Made by a program: the position numbers and the translations under genes
Notes under the pieces: generated by a model
The model's database searches: none
Seen by the model: the letters and a program-made list of their open reading frames with translations, nothing else
What the model was told of the DNA's origin: nothing
Shown here: in pieces, positions 16,391 through 24,806 of the stretch
Numbering within the stretch: the stretch's first letter is position 1
Layout: each line of letters starts with the position of its first letter
Source: Streptomyces anulatus
Lineage (GTDB): Bacteria > Actinomycetota > Actinomycetes > Streptomycetales > Streptomycetaceae
DNA length: 64,000 nucleotides
Direction: 5' to 3'
Assembly (NCBI RefSeq): GCF_000721175.1
Contig: NZ_JOEZ01000003.1
Span: 186,001-250,000 of the forward strand

Positions 16391-17879
16391 GCCCCGTGAC
16401 CCCGTGATGGCGAGCGGACCCCATGGCCCCGTCACGACGAGTGAGCCCCGTGATCTCGTGGTGGTGGGCGCCGGCCCGGCCGGCATGGCCGCGGCCGCCA
16501 CCGCCCTGGACGGCGGGCTGCGGGTCGTCCTCGTCGACTCGGGCGCCGCCCCGGGCGGCCAGTTCTGGCGCCACCCCCCGCTCCACGCCCAGGGGACCCT
16601 CCCGACCGCCGGCCTCCACCACGGCCTGCGCACCTACCGGGCGCTCCGCGCCACCCTCTCCGCCCACCGGCGCACCGGCCGGCTCACGCTGCTGCTGAAC
16701 CACCACGTGTGGACCACGGCCCGCGAGGACGACGGCTTCACCGTCCACGCCGTGGACCGCACCCGGGCGCCCGAGGAGCGGCCCGTCGTGCTGCGCGCCC
16801 CGGCCCTGTTGGTGGCGACCGGCGCCTACGACCGCCAACTCCCCTTCCCCGGCTGGGACCTGCCCGGTGTGCTCACCGCCGGCGGGCTCCAGTCGCTGCT
16901 CAAGGGCGGGGGAGTCGTCACCGGCCGCCGGGTGGTCCTCGGCGGCACGGGCCCCTTCCTGCTGCCCGTCGCCGCGGCCCTCGCCGCACGCGGGGCCGAG
17001 GTCGTCGCCGTGTGCGAGGCGGCTGCTCCCTCGGCGTGGCTGCGCCACCCCGTGCCGCTGCTGCGCAACCCGGCCAAGTGGGCCGAGGCCGCCCGGTACG
17101 GCGGCACGCTCGCCCGGCACCGGGTCCCGGTCCGTACCCGTACCGCGATCGTCGGTGCGGAAGGAGAGCAGGGGCGGGTCGCCGTCGTGCGCACCGCCTC
17201 CCTGGACGTGGACGGGAGCCCGCTCCCGGGCACGGAGCGCCGGATCGAGGCCGACACCGTGGGCGTCGGCTGGGGCTTCGTCCCCCAGCTCGACCTCCTG
17301 CTCCCGCTCGGCTGCGACCTCGCCGACGCGGGCGACGGCACCATGGCCACCGCCGTCGACGACGGCCAGCGCACCACGGTGCCCGGGCTGTACACGGCGG
17401 GGGAGACCTGCGGCGTGGGCGGGGCCGCGCTCGCGGTGAGCGAGGGCCGCGTCGCCGCCGTCTCGGTCCTCACCGACCTCTCCGCGCCGGGCCTGCCGAA
17501 CGCCCGGAGGCTCGCCGCGGAGCGTGCAGCGGTGGCCCGGCACCGTGCCTTCGCCCGGGCGATGGCACAGGCACACCCCCTGCCGCCGGCCTGGCCCGCC
17601 TGGCTGACCGACGACACACCGGTCTGCCGGTGCGAAGAGGTCACCGCGGGGGCGGTCCGGTCCGCCCACGCCGACGACGCGGCATCCGACCACCGGCAGG
17701 TCAAACAGCTGACCCGGGCCGGCATGGGCTGGTGCCAGGGCCGGATGTGCGGGCCCGCCGTGCACTGCCTCGTCTCGGCCCGCGATCAGCCGTACGTCCC
17801 CGCCGAACGGCTGATCGCGACCCCCGTCACCCTCGGTGCCCTCGCCGATTCCGGCGAGACCACTTCCGATCACACCTGA
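16383..17879 (+). CDS. D-hydroxyproline dehydrogenase, NAD(P)/FAD oxidoreductase subunit with BFD-like iron-sulfur domain
   Basis: A 498-residue protein with two Rossmann motifs (VVVGAGPAGMAAAATAL near 27; VVLGGTGPFLLPVAAALAARG near 182), TAGETCGVGGAALAVSEG, and a C-terminal BFD-like cluster-binding part (VCRCEEVTAGAV, then GWCQGRMCGPAVHC). This is the large subunit of the heteromeric dehydrogenase. The first 25 residues hold an imperfect in-frame repeat, SEPRDPV then SEPRDLV, encoded by GTGAGCCCCGTGA units at 16388 and 16441; the true start could be inside it. Confidence 0.85.
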   Translation: MSEPRDPVMASGPHGPVTTSEPRDLVVVGAGPAGMAAAATALDGGLRVVLVDSGAAPGGQFWRHPPLHAQGTLPTAGLHHGLRTYRALRATLSAHRRTGRLTLLLNHHVWTTAREDDGFTVHAVDRTRAPEERPVVLRAPALLVATGAYDRQLPFPGWDLPGVLTAGGLQSLLKGGGVVTGRRVVLGGTGPFLLPVAAALAARGAEVVAVCEAAAPSAWLRHPVPLLRNPAKWAEAARYGGTLARHRVPVRTRTAIVGAEGEQGRVAVVRTASLDVDGSPLPGTERRIEADTVGVGWGFVPQLDLLLPLGCDLADAGDGTMATAVDDGQRTTVPGLYTAGETCGVGGAALAVSEGRVAAVSVLTDLSAPGLPNARRLAAERAAVARHRAFARAMAQAHPLPPAWPAWLTDDTPVCRCEEVTAGAVRSAHADDAASDHRQVKQLTRAGMGWCQGRMCGPAVHCLVSARDQPYVPAERLIATPVTLGALADSGETTSDHT

Positions 17880-17888
17880 GGAGTTCCC

Positions 17889-18797
17889 ATGGACCGCACC
17901 TCCACCCCTGCCCGCATGCCCTGGCACGGCGTCATCGTCGCGACGAGCCTCCCCTTCGACCAGGACCTCGCCGTCGACCACGGCGCCTTCGGGGACAACG
18001 TCGCCCGGCTCGCCGAACAGGGCCTGCACGGCGTCGCCCCGAACGGCTCGCTGGGCGAGTACCAGACCCTGACGTACGAGGAACGCGACCGCGTCGTGGA
18101 GACCGCCGTCGCGAACGCCCCCGAGGGCTTCACCGTGATGCCCGGCGTCGGAGCGTACGGCGCGATCGAGGCGCGGCGGCACGCGCAGTTCGCCAAGGAC
18201 GCCGGCTGCCAGGCCGTCATGTGCCTGCCGCCCAACGCCTACCGGGCCGACGACCGCGCGGTCCTGGAGCACTACGCGATGGTGGCCTCCGCCGGACTCC
18301 CCGTCACCGCCTACAACAACCCCATCGACACCAAGGTCGATCTGCGCCCCGAGCTGCTGGCCAAGCTGCACGCCGAGGGGTTCATCGTGGGCGTCAAGGA
18401 GTTCTCCGGCGACGTCCGCAGGTGCTACGCCATCAACGAGCTCGCGCCCGGGCTCGACCTGATCATCGGCACCGACGACACCCTCCTCGAGGTCGCCGTC
18501 GCCGGCGCCAAGGGCTGGGTCGCCGGCTACCCCCAGGTCTTCCCGCGCGCCTGCCTCGACCTCTACAACGCCTCGCTGGCGGGCGATCTCGACACCGCGC
18601 TCCCGCTCTACCGCCGGCTCCACTCCGTACTGCGCTGGGACAGCAGGACCGAGTTCGTCCAGGCGATCAAGCTCGGCCAGGACATGATCGGCCGGGCCGG
18701 AGGCGTCTGCCGTCCGCCCCGGCAGGCCCTGGACCCGGAGACCGAGGCCGTCGTCCGCTCCGCCACCCAGGCCCTCATCGACGCCGGGGTGAACTGA
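17889..18797 (+). CDS. 1-pyrroline-4-hydroxy-2-carboxylate deaminase (DapA/DHDPS family)
   Basis: A 302-residue class I aldolase-fold protein of the dihydrodipicolinate synthase family. The GLHGVAPNGSLGEYQTLTYEE motif and the Schiff-base lysine in VGVKEFSGD (K170) are intact. In hydroxyproline operons the family member deaminates 1-pyrroline-4-hydroxy-2-carboxylate to 2-oxoglutarate semialdehyde, the substrate of the divergent aldehyde dehydrogenase. GAGGAG precedes ATG 17889 by 5-6 nt. A lysine-biosynthesis DapA role is unlikely in this setting. Confidence 0.85.
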   Translation: MDRTSTPARMPWHGVIVATSLPFDQDLAVDHGAFGDNVARLAEQGLHGVAPNGSLGEYQTLTYEERDRVVETAVANAPEGFTVMPGVGAYGAIEARRHAQFAKDAGCQAVMCLPPNAYRADDRAVLEHYAMVASAGLPVTAYNNPIDTKVDLRPELLAKLHAEGFIVGVKEFSGDVRRCYAINELAPGLDLIIGTDDTLLEVAVAGAKGWVAGYPQVFPRACLDLYNASLAGDLDTALPLYRRLHSVLRWDSRTEFVQAIKLGQDMIGRAGGVCRPPRQALDPETEAVVRSATQALIDAGVN

Positions 18798-18798
18798 C

Positions 18799-19800
18799 AT
18801 GCGCTCCACGGTCTGTTACCACGCGGTCGACTCGCACACCGAGGGAATGCCGACCCGGGTCATCACCGGCGGGGTGGGCGTCCTGCCGGGCGCGACCATG
18901 GCAGAACGGCGGCAGCGGTTCATGGCGGAGCGCGACGGGCTGCGCACCCTGCTCATGTGCGAGCCGCGCGGGCACGCGTCCATGTCCGGAGCCATCCTCC
19001 AGCCCCCGACCCGGCCGGACGCCGACTTCGGCGTGCTGTTCATCGAGGTCTCCGGCTGCCTGCCCATGTGCGGCCACGGCACCATCGGCGTGGCGACGGT
19101 CCTCGTGGAGACGGGCATGGTCGAGGCGGTCGAGCCGGAGACCGTCGTACGCCTCGACACCCCCGCCGGTCTCGTCACGGCACGGGTCGCCGTGCGCGAC
19201 GGCCGCGCGGAGTCCGTCACCCTGGAGAACGTCGCCTCCTACAGCCACGCGCTGGACCAGGTCGTCGATGTGGAGGGACTCGGCACGGTCCGCTACGACA
19301 TGGCGTACGGCGGCAACTTCTACGCAGTCGTGCGCACCGAGGACCTCGGCATCCCCTTCGACCGGTCGGAGAAGCAGCGGCTGCTCGACGCGGGGCTTGG
19401 CGTCATGAAGGCGATCAACGAGCAGAACCCGGTGGTGCATCCGGAGGATCCCGCGATCGACGTCTGCCACCACGTCTATCTGGAAGCCCCCGGCTCGACC
19501 GCCGAGCACTCGCGGCACGCCATGGCGATCCACCCCGGATGGTTCGACCGCTCGCCCTGCGGGACGGGGACCAGCGCCCGGATGGCCCAACTGCACGCGC
19601 GGGGGCTGCTGAAGACCGGGCAGGACTTCGTCAACGAGTCCTTCATCGGCTCCCGCTTCACCGGCCGGATCCTGGCGGAGACCACGGTCGGCGGCCGGCC
19701 CGCCGTCCTGCCCTCCGTCACCGGCCGCGCCTGGATCACCGGGACCGCGCAGTATCTGCTCGACCCCACGGACCCCTATCCGACGGGATTCACCGTATGA
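18799..19800 (+). CDS. 4-hydroxyproline 2-epimerase (proline racemase superfamily)
   Basis: A 333-residue proline-racemase-fold enzyme with both catalytic cysteines: C91 in MCGHGTIG and C254 in DRSPCGTGTSAR. A Cys/Cys pair is known for proline racemases and 4-hydroxyproline epimerases. Its place directly after the deaminase gene and in the same unit as a D-hydroxyproline dehydrogenase favours the epimerase, turning trans-4-hydroxy-L-proline into cis-4-hydroxy-D-proline, the first step of the pathway. One base separates it from the previous stop, and its stop overlaps the next ATG. Confidence 0.85.
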   Translation: MRSTVCYHAVDSHTEGMPTRVITGGVGVLPGATMAERRQRFMAERDGLRTLLMCEPRGHASMSGAILQPPTRPDADFGVLFIEVSGCLPMCGHGTIGVATVLVETGMVEAVEPETVVRLDTPAGLVTARVAVRDGRAESVTLENVASYSHALDQVVDVEGLGTVRYDMAYGGNFYAVVRTEDLGIPFDRSEKQRLLDAGLGVMKAINEQNPVVHPEDPAIDVCHHVYLEAPGSTAEHSRHAMAIHPGWFDRSPCGTGTSARMAQLHARGLLKTGQDFVNESFIGSRFTGRILAETTVGGRPAVLPSVTGRAWITGTAQYLLDPTDPYPTGFTV

Positions 19801-20879
19801 CGGCCGATCCGTACACCGGGCCGGTCGGGACGGCGTACACCGGGCCGATCGGGACCGCCGACTGGCACACCGGGGGCGAACCGTTCCGGATCGTGCCCGC
19901 GTCCCCGCCGGCCGTGACCGGCCCCGGGCTCACCGTCGCCGAGCGCCGCACGGCCGCCATGGCCGACGCCGGGGCGCAGTGGACCCGGGCCCTGCTGTGC
20001 GGCGAACCGCGCGGCCACGCCGACATGTACGGGGCCTTCCTGGTCCCGCCGGACGACGCCGGGGCTCACCTCGGCGCCCTCTTCTGGCACAAGGACGGCT
20101 TCTCCACCGCCTGCGGCCACGGCACGATCGCCCTCGGCGCCTGGGCGGTCGCGACCGGCCTGGTCCCGGCGCCGGCCGACGGCAGGACGGACGTCGTCGT
20201 CGACGTCCCCTCCGGCCGGGTCACGGCGAGCGTGCGCACGGCCGGCGGCCGGATCGCGGACGTGACGTTCGTCAACGTCCCCAGCCATGTCCACGCGCGC
20301 GGCGTCGAGGTGGCGACCTCGCAGGGAACCGTCAGCGTCGACATCGCCTTCGGCGGCGCCATGTACGCCGTGCTTCCGGTGGACCGGCTCGGCCTCGGCC
20401 TGCGGGTCCGGCCGGGGGACGTCACCGCGCTCATCGCGGCCGGCCGTGAGATCCGCGACGCGCTGAACGCCGCCGACGCCGCCGAACACCCCGGGGATCC
20501 CCGGCTGTCGGGCGTGTACGGCACGGTGTTCACCGAGGAGGCCGGCGCTCCGGTGGAACGGGCCGACGGCACCTGGCGGTTGCACCACCGCAACGTCACG
20601 GTGTTCGCGGACGGCCAGGTCGACCGCTCCCCGTGCGGCTCGGGCACCGCGGCCCGGGTGGCGCTCCTCGCCGACGCCGGGGAGCTGCGGCTCGGCGACG
20701 AGCTGCGGCACGAGTCGGTGGTGGGCTCCGCCTTCCGGGCCCGGATCGAGCGGCCGACCACGGTCCACGGCCGCCCCGCGGTCGTCCCGGCCGTGACGGG
20801 CACCGCCTACGCCACCGGAACCAGCCGCTTCACCGTCGATCCCGACGACACCCTCGTACCCGGGTTCGTGCTGCGATGA
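19797..20879 (+). CDS. Second proline racemase superfamily protein
   Basis: A 360-residue paralogue of the preceding epimerase. The two catalytic positions are C106 (ACGHGTIALG) and C280 (DRSPCGSGTAARV). Because trans-3-hydroxyproline dehydratases of this superfamily are known to carry Thr at the second position, the Cys/Cys pair argues for racemase or epimerase chemistry, although the adjacent cyclodeaminase-like reductase is the usual partner of the dehydratase. Substrate could be 3-hydroxyproline or proline. The N-terminus holds an in-frame duplication, YTGPVGTA then YTGPIGTA, before the conserved start of the fold (DWHTGGEPFRIV). Its stop overlaps the next gene by 4 nt. Confidence 0.8.
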   Translation: MTADPYTGPVGTAYTGPIGTADWHTGGEPFRIVPASPPAVTGPGLTVAERRTAAMADAGAQWTRALLCGEPRGHADMYGAFLVPPDDAGAHLGALFWHKDGFSTACGHGTIALGAWAVATGLVPAPADGRTDVVVDVPSGRVTASVRTAGGRIADVTFVNVPSHVHARGVEVATSQGTVSVDIAFGGAMYAVLPVDRLGLGLRVRPGDVTALIAAGREIRDALNAADAAEHPGDPRLSGVYGTVFTEEAGAPVERADGTWRLHHRNVTVFADGQVDRSPCGSGTAARVALLADAGELRLGDELRHESVVGSAFRARIERPTTVHGRPAVVPAVTGTAYATGTSRFTVDPDDTLVPGFVLR

Positions 20880-21826
20880 CGGTGACGCTCGACGAGAAGG
20901 ACGTGCTCGCGCTCGGCCCGGCGGCCGCCGTCGCCGCCGTCCGGGAGGCGCTGGCCGGAGGGCTCGACCCCGACGGTGACGTACCGCGGGCGGTCGTGCC
21001 GCTGGCGCACGGTCAGGGACTGCTCATGCCCTCCGAGTACGGCGGCTGGTTCGGCGTGAAGGTCGCCACCGTCGCGCCCGGCAACGCCGCGCGCGGGCTG
21101 CGGCGGATCAACGCCACGTATCTGCTGCACGACAGCGCGACCCTGAGACCGGTGGCTCTGCTGGACGGGGTGGCGCTGACGACCCTGCGCACCCCCGCCG
21201 TCTCGGTCGCGGCCTGCCTGGAACGGCTGCGCGCGCTCGCCGACGGGGGCGGGGAACCGCGTCTGGTGGTCCACGGCGCGGGCCCCCAGGGAGAGGGGCA
21301 CGTCGCCGCCGTACGGGCCCACGTCCCGGTGGCCGACGTCACGGTCGTCACCCGGCGCGGGGGGCCCGTTCCCCGCTGGGCGGACCGGCACCTGGCGGCG
21401 GCCGACGGGGGAGTGGCGGCCCTGGTGCGGCGCGCGGACGTCGTCGTCACCGCGACGTCCGCGCGCGAACCGGTGGTCGACGGGCGGCTGGTGCGCGACG
21501 GCGCGGTGGTGCTGGCGGTCGGCTCGCACGAGCCGGACGCGCGGGAGCTCGACAGCGAGCTGATGGGGCGCGCCACCGTCCTGGTGGAGAGCCGCGCGAC
21601 CGCCCTCCGCGAGGCGGGCGACGTCGTCATGGCGATGCGCGAGGGCACGCTCGCCCCGGACGCCCTGGTCACCCTGGCGGACCTGACCGGTCCCCGGGCC
21701 GTCGCGGTCCCGGCCGGCCGGCCGCTGGTCGTGAAGACGTGCGGGATGGGCTGGCAGGACCTGGTGGTCGCCATCGCGGCCTACCGGCGGAAGGCGGGGA
21801 ACGACGGTGACGCGGAGGTGAGTTGA
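20876..21826 (+). CDS. Ornithine cyclodeaminase/mu-crystallin family reductase (1-pyrroline-2-carboxylate reductase type)
   Basis: A 316-residue protein of the OCD/mu-crystallin family with LMPSEYGGWFGVKVATVAPGN (substrate part), VHGAGPQGEGHVAAV (nucleotide-binding loop, a variant of GxGxQA) and VTATSAREPVVDG. Family members next to proline-racemase-type genes reduce 1-pyrroline-2-carboxylate to L-proline with NAD(P)H, which would let cells recover 3-hydroxyproline or D-proline products. It is the last gene of the catabolic operon. The next 148 bases before the convergent regulator hold no gene and no clear hairpin. Confidence 0.8.
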   Translation: MTVTLDEKDVLALGPAAAVAAVREALAGGLDPDGDVPRAVVPLAHGQGLLMPSEYGGWFGVKVATVAPGNAARGLRRINATYLLHDSATLRPVALLDGVALTTLRTPAVSVAACLERLRALADGGGEPRLVVHGAGPQGEGHVAAVRAHVPVADVTVVTRRGGPVPRWADRHLAAADGGVAALVRRADVVVTATSAREPVVDGRLVRDGAVVLAVGSHEPDARELDSELMGRATVLVESRATALREAGDVVMAMREGTLAPDALVTLADLTGPRAVAVPAGRPLVVKTCGMGWQDLVVAIAAYRRKAGNDGDAEVS

Positions 21827-21974
21827 GCGGAGGCAAGCGTCAACGCGCGCCACTACCGCCGGAATTCGGTATCACCGCGCACCGCCCCCGCACAACGCGC
21901 TTCACTCCCGCCGGGCTTCGGCTTCACGCACGCGGCCTCCGGCCGACGCGTGTCGCCTCCCCCGGACTTCTGCT

Positions 21975-22685
21975 TCAGCGTGCGCCGAGCTTACGGGCCG
22001 GGGCTGCGCGTTCGGCTTCCCGCCGACGGTCCGCCCACAGGGTCCGCACATGCGCGAGGTGGCGGCGCATGTGCTCCTCGGCCCCCTTCGCGTCCCCCGC
22101 GATCATGATGTCCAGGAGTGCGGTGTGCTCCCGCGCCGAACCCACCAACGACCCTTCCTGGGACAGGTCGGTGAGCCCGTAGAGCCGGGAGCGCTTGCGC
22201 AGGTCGGCCACGGTCTCGACGAGGCGGGCGTTCCCCGCGAGGGCGAGCAGGTCGAGGTGGAAGCGGCGGTCCGACTCCAGGTAGGCGATCAGGTCGCCGG
22301 CCTGCGCGGCGGTCACGATCTCCTCGGCCACCGGGCGTACGGCCTCCAACTGCTCGCGGGAGGCGGTGCGGGTCACGCGGCCGATGGTGGGGATCTCGAT
22401 GAGCGCGCGGATCTCGGTGTACTCGTCCAGGTCGCGCTCGGAGAGTTCGGTGACCCGGAAGCCCTTGTTGCGCACCGCCTCGACCAGGCCCTCGCGGGCC
22501 AGATCCAGCATCGCCTCGCGCACGGGCGTGGCCGAGACGCCGTACTCCGCGGCGAGGGTGGGCGCGGAGTAGATCACGCCGGGCTGGAGCTCTCCAGCTA
22601 TCAGCGCGGCACGCAGCGCGTTGGCCACCTGATCGCGCAGATGCTCCTGCACCGAGATGAGTTTGCGGGACTTCAGCTCACTCAT
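21975..22685 (-). CDS. FadR-type GntR regulator of the collagen/hydroxyproline locus
   Basis: A 236-residue regulator. The N-terminal winged helix (about 10-80) has LRDQVANALRAALIAGELQ, YSAPTLAAEYGVSATPVREA and RNKGFRVTELSERDL, typical of GntR. The C-terminal all-helical FCD domain (about 85-220) has EIRALIEIP, DRRFHLDLLALAGN and EHTALLDIMIAGD, with the Asp/His metal-site residues. Such proteins are usually repressors released by a small acid; hydroxyproline or a pathway intermediate is the likely ligand (inference). AAGGGG precedes ATG 22685. An operator-like element covers its own promoter, so autoregulation is expected. Confidence 0.85.
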   Translation of the reverse strand: MSELKSRKLISVQEHLRDQVANALRAALIAGELQPGVIYSAPTLAAEYGVSATPVREAMLDLAREGLVEAVRNKGFRVTELSERDLDEYTEIRALIEIPTIGRVTRTASREQLEAVRPVAEEIVTAAQAGDLIAYLESDRRFHLDLLALAGNARLVETVADLRKRSRLYGLTDLSQEGSLVGSAREHTALLDIMIAGDAKGAEEHMRRHLAHVRTLWADRRREAERAAPARKLGAR

Positions 22686-22712
22686 GCGTTCCCCTTCACG
22701 ATTTGTCACCGC

Positions 22713-22729
22713 ACTATACAATGTCACGT
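22713..22729 (-). promoter_or_regulatory. gntR promoter with operator-like element
   Basis: On the minus strand ACGTGACATTG (22729-22719) runs directly into TATAGT (22718-22713), a good -10 box about 28 nt before the gntR start. The 9-base core differs from ATGTGACAT by one base. A regulator bound here would block its own promoter. Confidence 0.55.
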
Positions 22730-22832
22730 TGCGCGGCGGCGCGTCATCCCCCGAGGGTGAAGCGGGCGTGGGGATCGGCGGCCGATTCCGGGGATCGAGG
22801 GGACACATTTCGGTAACGGGGCGACGAACTCC

Positions 22833-22861
22833 TTGGCTGTGCAATTTCACATTACTATGTT
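22833..22861 (+). promoter_or_regulatory. Promoter and operator of the peptide importer operon
   Basis: TTGGCT (22833-22838), a 17-nt spacer and TATGTT (22856-22861) form a plausible sigma-70-type promoter. The spacer contains GTGCAATTTCACAT (22839-22852), the reverse complement of the element at 14905-14918 with one mismatch. Transcription would begin near 22868, leaving a leader of about 170 nt before the substrate-binding protein gene, in which I see no gene. Confidence 0.6.
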
Positions 22862-23040
22862 ACGGGTCACACGATGCGGCGCGACGCATCTTCCGGCCCG
22901 CTCCGCCTCGCGTTCTGCAAGCAGTCGTCCTCCGGCCCGCTCGCGGCCGCCCGGATCGCCAAGCCCTTCAGGGCCCTCCCCTTTCCCTCCGGCCTGTTTC
23001 CGCCTTCGCCGTGACCCATCCCCGTACGAGGAGTGCACCC

Positions 23041-24786
23041 ATGTCCCGTCGCACCCGCGCGCTGTCCGCATCCCTGAGCACCTCGCTCGCCCTGGCCCTG
23101 CTGGCCGCCTGCAGCACACAGGGAGGTGACGAACGCGGCCCGGACAAGCGGCAGCCCGGTGTGGCGACCGGCACCGTCATCGGCGGTACCCCGAAGCGGG
23201 GCGGCACCCTGACCGTGCTGTCCAATCAGGACTTCGCCCACCTGGACCCGGCCCGCAACTGGGTCATGCCGACCATGGACTTCGGCACCCGGCTGATCTA
23301 CCGCACCCTGACCACCTTCCGGGCCGCACCCGGGAAGAAGGGCAGCGAGATCGTCCCCGACCTCGCGACCGACCTCGGCAGATCCTCCGACGGCGGCCGC
23401 ACCTGGACCTTCACGCTCAAACCCGGCCTCGTGTACGAGGACGGCACCCCGATCCGGGCCCGCGACATCAAGTACAACGTCGAGCGCTCCTTCGCCCCCG
23501 ACCTCGCCGGCGGCCCCGACTACGCCCAGCGCTATCTGGCCGGCACCGAGGGGTACGCCGGTCCGCTGGACGGCGAGCACCTCGACTCGATCCGGACTCC
23601 TGACGACCGGACCATCGTCTTCTCGCTGCGCAGGCCCGTCGCCGAGTTCTCCTACACGGTCACGCTGCCCACCTTCTCGCCCGTGCCCGAGTCCCGGGAG
23701 AAGGGCGTCCAGTACGACCTGCGGCCCTTCTCCTCCGGGCCGTACCGCATCGAGAGTTACGCCCGCGGCAAGAAGCTGGTGCTGGGACGCAACCCCCACT
23801 GGGACGCGGCGAGCGACCCGGTGCGCAAGGCCTACCCCGACCGCATCGTCGTGATCCAGGGGCTCAAGGGCGGCCAGATCGACGACCGGATCATCGAGAG
23901 CGCGGGCGCCGACGCCTCCGCGGTCGAGTGGTCCGACCTCCAGCCCTCCAGCGTCGCCAAGGTCCTGCCGAAGCCCGAGATCCGTCAGCGGCTCTCCGCC
24001 GAGCGCACCGGCTGTACCGACATGCTCGCGCTGAACACCTCCCGGGCGCCTTTCGACGACCCGAAACTCCGTCAGGCGATGCAGTACGCCGTCGACAAGG
24101 AGGCCCAGGTGACCGCCAACGGCGGCCCGGCCCTGAACGACGTCGCCACCGCCTATCTGCCGCCGTCCCTCACAGGCGGCCGGCCCGCCGACCCGGTCCA
24201 CGACGGACCGGCCACCGGAGATGTGACGAAGGCCGAGAAGCTGCTCGCCGAGGCGGGCAAGGCCGACGGCTTCGACACGACGATCACCGTGTCCACCGGC
24301 GACAAGACCCGAGCCGAGGCGCTCCAGCAGAGCCTGGACCGGGTCGGCATACGGCTGCGGATCGAGACCGTCGACCCCTCGGTCTACTACGACACCATCG
24401 GCGACACCGCCAACGCCCCCGACATGGCCATCAGCGGCTGGTGCCCGGACTACCCGTCCGCCGCCACCTTCCTGCCGTTCGTCTTCGACGGCCGCACCAT
24501 CAAGCCCAAGGGCAACCAGGGCAACGTCTCCCAGTTCCGCGACAAGGCGGTGGAGAAGCGCATGGACGAGATCGCCGCGATGCCCGACGCGACCGCCGCC
24601 AACGAGGCGTGGACCGCGCTCGACCAGGAGATCCAGCGCACGTCCCCGGCCATCCCGCTGCTCTGGGAACGCAAGCCGCTGCTCGTCGGCGACAACATCG
24701 CCGGAGCCTTCGGACACCCCTCCTGGACCGGCCAGTTCGACTTCGCGGTGATCGGCCTGAAGGACCCGTCCCGGACCAGGGGCTGA
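23041..24786 (+). CDS. ABC transporter substrate-binding lipoprotein, peptide family 5
   Basis: A 581-residue lipoprotein: signal peptide ending LALLAACS, then an SBP_bac_5 (OppA/DppA) fold. KRGGTLTVLSNQDFAHLDPAR, the TWTFTLKPGLVYEDGTPI segment and GCTDMLALNTSRAPFDDPKL are family hallmarks. It captures oligopeptides or related solutes for the four transporter genes that follow. Between a hydroxyproline operon and a collagenase, collagen-derived Gly-Pro-Hyp-type peptides are the likely cargo (inference). GAGGAG lies upstream of ATG 23041. Confidence 0.88.
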   Translation: MSRRTRALSASLSTSLALALLAACSTQGGDERGPDKRQPGVATGTVIGGTPKRGGTLTVLSNQDFAHLDPARNWVMPTMDFGTRLIYRTLTTFRAAPGKKGSEIVPDLATDLGRSSDGGRTWTFTLKPGLVYEDGTPIRARDIKYNVERSFAPDLAGGPDYAQRYLAGTEGYAGPLDGEHLDSIRTPDDRTIVFSLRRPVAEFSYTVTLPTFSPVPESREKGVQYDLRPFSSGPYRIESYARGKKLVLGRNPHWDAASDPVRKAYPDRIVVIQGLKGGQIDDRIIESAGADASAVEWSDLQPSSVAKVLPKPEIRQRLSAERTGCTDMLALNTSRAPFDDPKLRQAMQYAVDKEAQVTANGGPALNDVATAYLPPSLTGGRPADPVHDGPATGDVTKAEKLLAEAGKADGFDTTITVSTGDKTRAEALQQSLDRVGIRLRIETVDPSVYYDTIGDTANAPDMAISGWCPDYPSAATFLPFVFDGRTIKPKGNQGNVSQFRDKAVEKRMDEIAAMPDATAANEAWTALDQEIQRTSPAIPLLWERKPLLVGDNIAGAFGHPSWTGQFDFAVIGLKDPSRTRG

Positions 24787-24806
24787 GGGGACGAGGACAC
24801 ATCGCC

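Noticed and set aside
16362..19600. Long frames antisense or frame-shifted to the hydroxyproline genes
   Set aside because: They cover five well-recognised genes with correct codon bias on the plus strand and show no domains.
19797..20879. Calling the second racemase-family protein a trans-3-hydroxyproline dehydratase
   Set aside because: Both catalytic positions are Cys; the known dehydratases carry Thr at the second, so the neighbour alone is not enough.
21827..21974. A small gene between the reductase and gntR genes
   Set aside because: All short frames are Arg/Pro-rich with no ribosome-binding site; probably just convergent intergenic DNA.
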